A stretch of DNA of 6,734 bases from NCBI GenBank assembly GCA_903930805.1, contig CAIYZZ010000058.1, positions 1-6,734 of the forward strand, in the 5' to 3' direction. Below are positions 1-5,468 of the stretch, in pieces (the stretch's first letter is position 1; each line of letters opens with the position of its first letter). Origin of the DNA: an uncultured Rhodocyclaceae bacterium. Its GTDB lineage: Bacteria; Pseudomonadota; Gammaproteobacteria; Burkholderiales; Rhodocyclaceae. Both the position numbers and the translations under genes were made by a program. Under the pieces are notes generated by a model. That model worked only from the letters and a program-made list of their open reading frames with translations. It did no database searches and was not told where the DNA came from.

Positions 1-890
1 AGCTCGGCGCCGTGGATTTTGTGGTCAAGCCGATAAGCCGGATGATCCTGCTGGCGCGGGTCGCTACCCATCTTGCCCTGGGTGCCGCCACCCGCGAGTT
101 GAAAATTCAGAACGTCTTGCTCGAGCAACGCGTGGCGGAGCGAACCCAGAAGCTGGCGCGCGCGTTGTTCGCCGCCGAAGCAGCAAACCGCGCCAAGAGT
201 GAATTTCTGCGCAACATGAGCCATGAGCTCCGCACGCCGATGAATGGCATCCTCGGCATGAGCGATTTGCTGCTGAGTACCGGGCTGGACGCAGAGCAAC
301 GGGAATTTGTCGGCATCCTGAAAAACAGCGCCGAGGCGCTGTCCCTGGTGTTGACCGACATCCTGACATTTGCCAAAGCCGAGGCTGAAGGCCTGGTCGT
401 CGAGCAGGGGATATTTGACGTGCGCGAACTGATCGACAAAGTGCACGACATGTTCCTCGCCCGCGCAGCCGAGAAAAAACTCGTGTGCGATTGCCGCGTT
501 GCGCCTTCAACTCCCGCGATGCTGATGGGCGATGCGCCGCATGTGCGGCAAATATTGCTCAAGCTGCTCGACAACGCACTCAAGTTCACGGATCAAGGCA
601 GGGTGTCGCTTGATGTTATGTACGACTGTTCCGGACCGGGAGAAAAGTTGAGGTTTGAAATCCGGGATACCGGCATCGGCATCGCCGCCAACAGGCACGA
701 CGCAATTTTTGAACCCTTCACCCAGGTCGACGGCTCGCTGACGCGCAAGCACGGCGGCCTGGGGCTGGGCCTGGCCGCAACACGCCATCTGGTCGAGTTG
801 ATGAATGGTACGATCGGCGTCGAGAGCGAGGTAGGTAGCGGCTCGCTGTTCTGGGTCGAGTTGCCCTGCGGTCGTGACGATCGTGGCTAG
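1..890 (+). CDS. Receiver-histidine kinase (response regulator/sensor kinase fusion), 3' part, 5' end outside window
   Basis: Cytoplasmic-type signalling kinase that would autophosphorylate on His and exchange phosphate with a receiver. The reading frame is open from the window edge, so the GTG at 12 is not the real start. The first codons give L-G-A-V-D-F-V-V-K-P, the end of a receiver domain with its conserved Lys-Pro. Numbering from codon 12: a linker helix, probably coiled coil, spans about 25-65; the HisKA H box is S-H-E-L-R-T-P with phospho-acceptor His71; the HATPase domain has an N box ending D-N-A-L-K-F (Asn188), G1 D-T-G-I-G-I (Asp219), F box I-F-E-P-F-T-Q and G2 G-G-L-G-L-G-L (248-254). 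The protein ends soon after G2, with no C-terminal receiver or HPt. Odd: the first N-box Asn is Lys184. No partner regulator lies downstream; it may be upstream. Family assignment is firm; the signal is unknown. Confidence 0.95.
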   Translation, partial: LGAVDFVVKPISRMILLARVATHLALGAATRELKIQNVLLEQRVAERTQKLARALFAAEAANRAKSEFLRNMSHELRTPMNGILGMSDLLLSTGLDAEQREFVGILKNSAEALSLVLTDILTFAKAEAEGLVVEQGIFDVRELIDKVHDMFLARAAEKKLVCDCRVAPSTPAMLMGDAPHVRQILLKLLDNALKFTDQGRVSLDVMYDCSGPGEKLRFEIRDTGIGIAANRHDAIFEPFTQVDGSLTRKHGGLGLGLAATRHLVELMNGTIGVESEVGSGSLFWVELPCGRDDRG

Positions 891-1055
891 TCCTTCGATG
901 GCAAGATCACGCTGGCCTTCGAGGATGTCGGACTGCTGGAAAAATCGAATTGCCCCCCCAGGTACTACCGGCTGTCGCCACTCCTGGTGATAAACTTCGC
1001 CTAATGCGACGCTGACTTTCGAAGTTGAGTTGCTCAACGTATTGCCCTGATCACT
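891..1055. other. Intergenic region after the kinase gene
   Basis: No convincing gene or intrinsic terminator is visible. It holds a run of seven C (953-959) and a small perfect hairpin, GTTGAG-TTG-CTCAAC (1024-1038), about 17 bases before the next start codon. The kinase frame stays open for 37 codons past its TAG, to a TAA at 1002-1004. No promoter could be assigned with confidence. Confidence 0.5.
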
Positions 1056-1247
1056 ATGACAAATCAATCTACCCTTCATCGTGTCAAATTCAGCGATGTC
1101 GTCCTTGGCCAGAGGTTCTTTGACCCGATTAGCGCGGAATACTTCGTGAAGCAGAGCGACACGATGGCTGCGATGGTCACCGGCATTGGTGACGGCACCG
1201 TGCCGGATGAATTCGAGCCTGACGATGTCGTTGGCATCGATCGGTAA
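1056..1247 (+). CDS. Small acidic protein of unknown function (63 aa)
   Basis: I do not recognise a named family with certainty. The 63-residue product has no signal peptide, membrane segment or cysteine. It looks like a compact beta-rich domain: a V-K-F-S-D-V-x-x-G-Q-R-F-F-D strand region (about 10-23), a Y-F-V-K-Q-S-D-T segment (29-36), and an acidic end D-E-F-E-P-D-D-V-V (51-59). This arrangement (hydrophobic strand, G-x-x-F, then Y-x-K-x-S, then acidic F-x-P-D-D) recalls small conserved hypothetical proteins of proteobacteria, recalled rather than searched. The ATG at 1056 is the best start, but its Shine-Dalgarno sequence is poor. A second small gene follows in the same direction about 57 bases later, so the two may be co-transcribed. 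No function is assigned. Confidence 0.7.
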   Translation: MTNQSTLHRVKFSDVVLGQRFFDPISAEYFVKQSDTMAAMVTGIGDGTVPDEFEPDDVVGIDR

Positions 1248-1304
1248 GCCTACCCGAAATGAAATCTGAGTAGGGTGTCACCAGGGGATGCTGACAGAAA
1301 TGTT

Positions 1305-1631
1305 ATGAGCGGATTCGAGAATTATTCTGAAGAGGCGCGGCAAATTGAGCTCGAGCTCGAGCGCAAAGGCATAGCACTTGGCATCGATTGGGATGATGCT
1401 GTCGCAGTCGAAGCCTTGGCACGCGATGCCCTCGACTTCAAGCCGAGCACACACCGGATCAATTCCAATGATTTACAGGAAAGGGTGCGCTTCGAGATCT
1501 TTGGTCTGGCCGAACTGATGCTCAAGGTGATGGCTGAAAGCGCAAACGATCAGGTCATAACGCACGGCGGGAGGGTCTGGAAGGTATTCGGTCGTGCCCT
1601 GTGGCGTCAGTGGCAGGCACGTAATGGCTAA
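1305..1631 (+). CDS. Hypothetical protein, helical, acidic (about 108 aa)
   Basis: Not recognised. From the ATG at 1305 the protein is about 108 residues, starting M-S-G-F-E-N-Y-S-E-E-A-R. A GTG in frame at 1275 would add 10 residues, but that extension (S-P-G-D-A-D-R-N-V) looks non-coding and the GTG has no properly spaced ribosome site. The ATG site is not strong either; the AGGGG at 1283-1287 is too far away. The N-terminal part is charged and probably helical (E-L-E-L-E-R-K-G-I, then a D-W-D-D-A-V-A-V-E-A-L-A-R-D-A-L helix), and a second helical block follows (V-R-F-E-I-F-G-L-A-E-L-M-L-K-V-M). The end is basic and aromatic (V-W-K-V-F-G-R-A-L-W-R-Q-W). No membrane segment or metal-binding motif is seen. 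It lies 3' of another small unknown gene on the same strand and converges on a TIGR02647-type gene. Confidence 0.7.
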   Translation: MSGFENYSEEARQIELELERKGIALGIDWDDAVAVEALARDALDFKPSTHRINSNDLQERVRFEIFGLAELMLKVMAESANDQVITHGGRVWKVFGRALWRQWQARNG

Positions 1632-1673
1632 AACATCTCGAGCTACCTGAGTCGGCCACGCCTGAATGATGGG
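1632..1673. other. Short convergent intergenic gap
   Basis: These 42 bases separate two genes that point at each other. I looked for a bidirectional terminator and found neither a GC-rich stem nor a T run. Confidence 0.4.
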
Positions 1674-1928
1674 CTAATTGGGATTGAGGGCTGTACCCGA
1701 AGTAAGCAGAGCCAATGCCGCTTGCGCATGTTCTGCCGCATTACGGCCTAGGCTTGTCAGATACCCGCCATCTACTTGCGAGAGAAGTCCCTTGTTATGC
1801 AACCGCTCTGCGGCAGCAATCACCGCCGCATCAGCAGTTCTATGAACCTTGACCCCTTGTTGATTGCAGGCAAGGTCGAAGCGGATCAACGTGTTCAATT
1901 CATCAACCAGGTCAGACGTATAAGGCAC
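1674..1928 (-). CDS. TIGR02647-family small protein, winged-helix-like (84 aa)
   Basis: The sequence resembles the conserved proteobacterial family I know as TIGR02647: an opening like M-P-Y-T-S-D-L-V-D-E-L-N, a core F-D-L-A-C-N-Q-Q-G-V-K-V-H (18-30), and an ending L-H-N-K-G-L-L-S-Q-V-D-G-G-Y-L-T-S-L-G-R (43-62) followed by an alanine-rich helix. The full length matches the family's size of roughly 80 residues. The K-G-L-L to D-G-G-Y-L-T to L-G-R pattern looks like the recognition helix, beta wing and following helix of winged-helix proteins, so nucleic-acid binding is possible; this is inference and the family's function is unknown to me. The start is GTG (1926-1928), supported by a strong GAAGGAAG ribosome site ending 5 bases upstream. 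It lies 131 bp downstream of the scpB-like gene on the same strand, probably with its own promoter. Confidence 0.85.
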   Translation of the reverse strand: MPYTSDLVDELNTLIRFDLACNQQGVKVHRTADAAVIAAAERLHNKGLLSQVDGGYLTSLGRNAAEHAQAALALLTSGTALNPN

Positions 1929-1933
1929 TGTTA

Positions 1934-1941
1934 CTTCCTTC
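1934..1941 (-). promoter_or_regulatory. Shine-Dalgarno that fixes the GTG start of the TIGR02647-type gene
   Basis: On the minus strand GAAGGAAG stands 5 bases before GTG 1928. It supports the GTG over any internal ATG and is the strongest ribosome site among the minus-strand genes here. Confidence 0.6.
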
Positions 1942-1969
1942 TCGAATATGAATGTTCAGATTGGTGCCG

Positions 1970-2000
1970 ATTCTACTGTGCCTCCACGAGCACCGTTGAA
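1970..2000 (-). promoter_or_regulatory. Weak candidate sigma-70 promoter for the TIGR02647-type gene
   Basis: The minus strand has TAGAAT (1970-1975), 5 of 6 bases matching the -10 consensus. It is preceded at a long 19-base spacing by TTCAAC (1995-2000), a poor -35. A start near 1963 would leave a leader of about 35 bases. The 131-bp gap after scpB is otherwise unexplained, which is the main reason to suspect a promoter. Confidence 0.25.
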
Positions 2001-2059
2001 GTTGCGGTTGCAGGGGGTGAGAGGAGTAATTCCCAAAGAGGAAAAAACTTAACGAACCG

Positions 2060-2833
2060 TCACCGGCCGTGAAATTCTGGCTTGCGCTTTTCCTTGAAGG
2101 CACTGATACCTTCCGAGTAGTCGTTGCTGCTGTATACGACCCGCCGCAGCCCCTGAATGCGCTCGAAGTCCTGTGGTGACATGGTGTGGGCGGCCGCGAG
2201 AATGCGTAGCTGCTCCTTCATGACCGAGATTGACAGGGGTGCGTTCTGGACAATCTGCCGCGCCATGGCATACGTGAATTCCTCAATATCCTGGGCGGGT
2301 ACTACGTGGTTGATGATGCCCATGCGCTCCAGGCGACTGGCAGGGATCGGTTGGGCGGTGAATAGCATCTCCTTGGCAATGTGAATATGTGCGGCATTCA
2401 GGAAAGTGAGCAAGCCGGAGACGTTGTAGGGGACGCTATGCTTTGCCGGGGTTGCTGCAAAGGTGGCCTCTGGCGTGGCGATGATGAGATCGCATGCCAG
2501 GACTGTCTCGCAGGCACCACCCCAGACGCTCCCTTCAATCATGGCGATGATCGGTGCCGTAAAGTTTTCGAGTTCCCGGATCAGGTGACGCAAAGGATCG
2601 CGCCAGCCGAGCGGATCGACGCCCCCTCCGGGGAGCTCAGAAACATCGTGGCCGGACGACCAGACCTTGACGCCAGGTACTGCCCGGAGCACGGCGCAGC
2701 GCACGCCCAGTTGAGTAAATTCAGCAAGGGCGGCAATCTCCGCGTTAACCAGGGCCTCCGAGAGCGCATTGCGCTTGGCCTCGTAATTCAGGGTGATCGT
2801 GCCAACAGCAGATTCGATTTTGCTGGAAATCAT
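2060..2833 (-). CDS. scpB: Methylmalonyl-CoA decarboxylase, crotonase superfamily
   Basis: Predicted cytoplasmic enzyme that decarboxylates methylmalonyl-CoA to propionyl-CoA without a cofactor. The 257-residue length and full-length resemblance fit E. coli ScpB/YgfG (261 aa) as I recall it: S-G-H-D-V-S-E-L-P-G-G-G, E-G-S-V-W-G-G-A, V-P-Y-N and the end R-I-Q-G-L-R-R-V-V-Y-S-S-N-D-Y-S-E-G. With a constant offset of four, the residues His66, Gly110 and Tyr140 described for the E. coli active site correspond to His62, Gly106 and Tyr136, all present. This favours the decarboxylase over a plain enoyl-CoA hydratase, whose two catalytic Glu are absent. The ATG at 2833 is the only sensible start, because an upstream ATG closes after three codons. 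It has no Shine-Dalgarno; CCTCCT occupies that place. No mutase (scpA) or CoA transferase (scpC) gene is nearby, unlike in E. coli. Confidence 0.9.
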   Translation of the reverse strand: MISSKIESAVGTITLNYEAKRNALSEALVNAEIAALAEFTQLGVRCAVLRAVPGVKVWSSGHDVSELPGGGVDPLGWRDPLRHLIRELENFTAPIIAMIEGSVWGGACETVLACDLIIATPEATFAATPAKHSVPYNVSGLLTFLNAAHIHIAKEMLFTAQPIPASRLERMGIINHVVPAQDIEEFTYAMARQIVQNAPLSISVMKEQLRILAAAHTMSPQDFERIQGLRRVVYSSNDYSEGISAFKEKRKPEFHGR

Positions 2834-2841
2834 GGGGTTTC

Positions 2842-2847
2842 AGGAGG
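2842..2847 (+). promoter_or_regulatory. Perfect AGGAGG in the scpB leader, antisense to that gene
   Basis: On the plus strand this is a consensus Shine-Dalgarno 7 bases before GTG 2855. On the minus strand it reads CCTCCT, 8 bases before the scpB ATG, the opposite of a ribosome site. Either reading may be chance. Confidence 0.35.
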
Positions 2848-2854
2848 TTGTTTA

Positions 2855-2905
2855 GTGTCGCATTGTAGCGGTCATGTTATTCCGCCATACCCTCACTACC
2901 TATAA
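2855..2905 (+). CDS. Possible 16-codon leader peptide upstream of tusE
   Basis: A GTG-initiated ORF encodes MSHCSGHVIPPYPHYL and ends at TAA 2903-2905. Its merit is the perfect AGGAGG at ideal spacing. Its weakness is size, the absence of a visible promoter upstream (that DNA is scpB coding sequence on the other strand), and the fact that the best tusE promoter candidate lies downstream of it. The peptide contains Pro-Pro and several His and Tyr codons, but no attenuator structure was identified. Most likely chance; recorded because nothing else explains the AGGAGG. Confidence 0.15.
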   Translation: MSHCSGHVIPPYPHYL

Positions 2906-2937
2906 GCCTGGCTGTGAAAGGATACAGAAAGTTTTAT

Positions 2938-2965
2938 TTGCATCAGGGTTATTCGCGCCTACAAT
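2938..2965 (+). promoter_or_regulatory. Candidate sigma-70 promoter for tusE
   Basis: TTGCAT (2938-2943, 3 of 6 to the -35 consensus) and TACAAT (2960-2965, 5 of 6 to the -10) are separated by 16 bases. They sit in the AT-rich part of the divergent region, and a start near 2972 would give a leader of about 64 bases. Confidence 0.4.
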
Positions 2966-3035
2966 CCTGACTAAATTACTCAACATATATTTCACCGCCC
3001 CAATTTACCCCTAATCTCATATAGAGGATTTAAAA

Positions 3036-3365
3036 ATGATCAACGTAAATGGCAAAGATATTGAGACCGACGCCGAAGGTTTTCTGGCGAACCTGGAAGA
3101 CTGGTCGGAAGATGTTGCCGTCTGCCTGTCGCAACAGGATCAACTGGCGCTGGACGACAAGCACTGGCAGGTCATCAACTGGATTCGCGACTACTACGCT
3201 GAAAATTCCACCGCTCCCAACCTGCGTGTCATCAGCAAACTGATTGGCAAGGATCTTGGTGAAGAGTTCGGCGACAAGAAGTATCTGTTTGACCTCTTCC
3301 CCTATGGTCCGGCTAAGCAGGCTGGCCGTTATGCGGGGATGCCGAAGCCGACGGGCTGCGTTTGA
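3036..3365 (+). CDS. tusE: TusE/DsrC-family sulfur relay protein, single C-terminal Cys
   Basis: Small cytoplasmic sulfur carrier of 109 residues, the family's usual size. In the TusE role it accepts persulfide sulfur from TusBCD and passes it to MnmA for 2-thiouridine in tRNA; DsrC proteins instead serve sulfite reductase. Visible family features are the N-terminal V-N-G-K-x-I-E-T-D-A-E-G-F-L, W-S-E-D-V-A, K-H-W-Q-V-I-N-W-I-R-D-Y-Y, and the C-terminal arm F-P-Y-G-P-A-K-Q-A to K-P-T-G-C-V. The penultimate Cys108 is present. The second DsrC cysteine, 11 residues earlier, is Gly97, so this is the TusE-like or single-Cys type rather than classical DsrC. An extra Cys30 is present. The ATG at 3036 follows AGAGGA (3023-3028) at 7-base spacing. 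No tusBCD, dsrEFH or dsrAB genes are nearby, so a TusE-like paralogue cannot be excluded. Confidence 0.9.
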   Translation: MINVNGKDIETDAEGFLANLEDWSEDVAVCLSQQDQLALDDKHWQVINWIRDYYAENSTAPNLRVISKLIGKDLGEEFGDKKYLFDLFPYGPAKQAGRYAGMPKPTGCV

Positions 3366-3368
3366 TCA
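3363..3368. other. Abutting stop codons of tusE and ygiQ (TGATCA)
   Basis: The tusE TGA (3363-3365, plus) is directly followed by the complement of the ygiQ TGA (3366-3368, minus). Together they form one palindrome, with zero bases between two convergent genes. Confidence 0.95.
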
Positions 3369-5459
3369 GCTGCCCCCGCGCCGTTGGCTGAACGGGTGGC
3401 GCGGAACGGCTGGGTGACGGCCGCCCGGTGATTGCGGTTTTGTTGCTGAAGTGGCGGAGTGCCGTCCCGCCAGCGCCGACTTTTTCTCGGGATGGTCAGT
3501 GCCGGCCGGCTGCCAGGCTGGGACGAGGTGTTTCTTGCCGTTACCGATGAGGTCGGCACGTCCCATGGTTTTCAATGCGTCGCGCAGGAGCGGCCAGTTC
3601 TTCGGGTCGTGGTAGCGCAGGAATGCCTTCTGGAGTTTACGTTGGCCGCCGCCGCGCACGACGGGCACATCTTCCGAACTGGCTGACACGCGTTTGAGCG
3701 GATTCTTGCCGGTGTGCCACATGCTGGTGGCGATGGCCAGGGGCGTGGGCAGGAAGGTCTGTACCTGGTCAAGGCGGAAGCCGTTCTTCTTGAGCCAGAG
3801 CGCAAGTTCCAGCATGTCGGTATCGGTGGTGCCCGGGTGCGCAGCGATGAAGTAGGGGATCAGGTACTGTTCCTTGCCGGCGGCCTGCGAGGCGGCATCG
3901 AACATGCGCTTGAACTTGTCGTAGGCGCCCATGCCGGGTTTCATCATCTTCGACAGCGGCCCGGATTCGGTATGTTCGGGTGCGATCTTCAGATAGCCGC
4001 CGACATGGTGGGCGACGAGTTCCTTGACATATTCTGGCGAGCGCACGGCGAGGTCGTAGCGCAGGCCTGAGCTGATCAGCACCTTTTTCACTCCGGGCAA
4101 TTGCCGCGCCTTGCGGTAAAGCGAGATCAGTGGGGTGTGGTCAGTATCGAGATTCGGACAGATGTCCGGATAGACGCAGGAAAGACGCCGGCAGGCAGCC
4201 TCGATCTTGGTGTCCTTGCAGGCCATGCGGTACATGTTGGCGGTCGGGCCGCCGAGGTCGGAAATGACGCCGGTGAAGCCGGGCGTCTTGGCACGGATGT
4301 CCTCGATCTCGCGCAGGATCGAATCTTCGGAGCGGCTCTGGATGATGCGGCCTTCGTGTTCGGTGATCGAACAGAAGGTGCAGCCACCGAAGCAGCCGCG
4401 CATGATGTTGATGGAGAACCGGATCATCTCCCACGCCGGTATCTTCGCGTCACCATAGCTCGGATGCGGCGCGCGGGCGTAGGGCAGGCCGAAGACGTGA
4501 TCCATCTCGGCGGTGGTCAGCGGAATGGGTGGCGGGTTGAGCCACAGGTCGCGCTGGCCATGGCGCTGCACTAGCGCGCGGGCATTGCCGGGGTTTGATT
4601 CGAGATGGAAAACACGCGAGGCATGGGCATAAAGGACCGGGTCGGCTTTCACCGCCTCGAAGGCGGGCAAACGAATGACCGTATGGCTACGATCACTGCG
4701 GGGCAGGAGCTTTATTGCCGTCTCGCCAGTGCCGACTTTTGTCGCTACCGTTTCGTCGATCTCAATCCACGTTTCGTCAGGTGTCCAGTCGGCCGGCACC
4801 ATGAAGGCCGTGCCGCGCAGATCGCGTACTGCCGCTATCTTTTCTCCCTTGGCGAGCCGGTGCGCCAGTTCCACCAGCGCGCGTTCGGCGTTGCCGAACA
4901 GCAGCAGGTCAGCCTTGCTGTCGACCTGCACGGAGCGGTGCACGGTATCCGACCAGTAGTCGTAGTGCGCGATGCGGCGCAGGCTGGCTTCGATGCCGCC
5001 AATGATGATGGGTACGCCGGCAAACGCTTCGCGCGCACGCTGGGCATATACCGTGACGGCATGGTCGGGACGTTTGTTCGGTGCCGCATCGGGCGTGTAG
5101 GCGTCGTCGGAGCGAATCTTGCGGTCGGCGGTGTAACGATTGACCATTGAATCCATATTGCCGGCGGTGATGCCAAAGAACAGCGCTGGTTTGCCGAGGC
5201 GGCGGAAGTCATCCGGCGAGGTCCAATCGGGTTGGCTGATGATGCCGACGCGAAAGCCCTGTGCTTCGAGCAGACGCCCGACGAGCGCCATGCCGAAACT
5301 GGGGTGGTCGATGTAGGCATCGCCGGTGACGAGGATGATGTCGCAAGCGTCCCAGCCGAGCACATCCATTTCTTTGCGCGACATTGGCAGAAAAGGCGCG
5401 GTGCCAAAGCGCTTGGCCCAATAGGGACGGTAAGCCGTCAGGCTTTTTACGGACTGCAT
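3366..5459 (-). CDS. ygiQ: YgiQ-family radical SAM protein (UPF0313)
   Basis: Predicted iron-sulfur radical SAM enzyme; the reaction of this family is not known to me. The 697 residues align from end to end with E. coli YgiQ (about 739 aa) as I recall it. Order: an N-terminal domain (about 1-330) with [19 protein letters not shown] and G-G-I-E-A-S-L-R-R; the radical SAM core with the cluster motif C-F-G-G-C-T-F-C (Cys356, Cys360, Cys363) followed by [15 protein letters not shown]; then a C-terminal DUF3362-type region with [10 protein letters not shown] and Y-H-D-P-K-N-W-P-L. The tail (about 645-697) is low-complexity, rich in Arg, Pro, Ser and His, as tails in this family often are. ATG 5459 fits the homologue's start but has no clear ribosome site. 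It lies 9 bp after an HNH gene, so translational coupling is likely. Confidence 0.96.
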   Translation of the reverse strand: MQSVKSLTAYRPYWAKRFGTAPFLPMSRKEMDVLGWDACDIILVTGDAYIDHPSFGMALVGRLLEAQGFRVGIISQPDWTSPDDFRRLGKPALFFGITAGNMDSMVNRYTADRKIRSDDAYTPDAAPNKRPDHAVTVYAQRAREAFAGVPIIIGGIEASLRRIAHYDYWSDTVHRSVQVDSKADLLLFGNAERALVELAHRLAKGEKIAAVRDLRGTAFMVPADWTPDETWIEIDETVATKVGTGETAIKLLPRSDRSHTVIRLPAFEAVKADPVLYAHASRVFHLESNPGNARALVQRHGQRDLWLNPPPIPLTTAEMDHVFGLPYARAPHPSYGDAKIPAWEMIRFSINIMRGCFGGCTFCSITEHEGRIIQSRSEDSILREIEDIRAKTPGFTGVISDLGGPTANMYRMACKDTKIEAACRRLSCVYPDICPNLDTDHTPLISLYRKARQLPGVKKVLISSGLRYDLAVRSPEYVKELVAHHVGGYLKIAPEHTESGPLSKMMKPGMGAYDKFKRMFDAASQAAGKEQYLIPYFIAAHPGTTDTDMLELALWLKKNGFRLDQVQTFLPTPLAIATSMWHTGKNPLKRVSASSEDVPVVRGGGQRKLQKAFLRYHDPKNWPLLRDALKTMGRADLIGNGKKHLVPAWQPAGTDHPEKKSALAGRHSATSATKPQSPGGRHPAVPRHPFSQRRGGS
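3376..3404. terminator. GC-rich hairpin just beyond tusE, possible transcription end structure
   Basis: Ten bases after the tusE stop, CCGCGCC (3376-3382) and GGCGCGG (3398-3404) form a perfect 7-bp stem. Within it CCGTT and AACGG (3381-3385 and 3391-3395) can form a competing or stacked 5-bp stem with a 5-base loop. There is no T run on either side, so it is not a classical intrinsic terminator. It could protect the tusE mRNA 3' end or pause polymerase. It lies wholly inside the final codons of ygiQ. Confidence 0.4.
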
Positions 5460-5468
5460 CGAAACGGT

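Noticed and set aside
507..1079. 190-codon ORF on the minus strand across the kinase end and the following gap
   Set aside because: More than half of it lies antisense to strongly conserved kinase motifs (N, G1, F and G2 boxes), and the product resembles no family I know.
1348..1363. GAGCTCGAGCTCGAG tandem palindromic motif
   Set aside because: It is explained by alternating Glu and Leu codons in a charged helix; no second copy is seen.
1776..2072. 98-codon plus-strand ORF opposite the TIGR02647-type gene
   Set aside because: The minus-strand product matches a known small family and has a strong ribosome site; the plus-strand product matches nothing.
2041..2075. Possible intrinsic terminator after scpB (T6 run on the minus strand)
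   Set aside because: The T run is present, but the stems before it are only 3-4 bp with no stable hairpin.
2866..2885. GCGG...CCGC inverted repeat in the scpB-tusE region
   Set aside because: Only 4 bp of stem with a 10-base loop, not distinguishable from chance.
2381..2905. 174-codon plus-strand ORF opposite scpB
   Set aside because: It is antisense to a clearly conserved decarboxylase. Only its last 16 codons, with their own AGGAGG, are kept as a doubtful leader peptide.
3714..5150. Several plus-strand ORFs of 80-180 codons opposite ygiQ
   Set aside because: High-GC shadow frames of a conserved gene; the products lack recognisable motifs.
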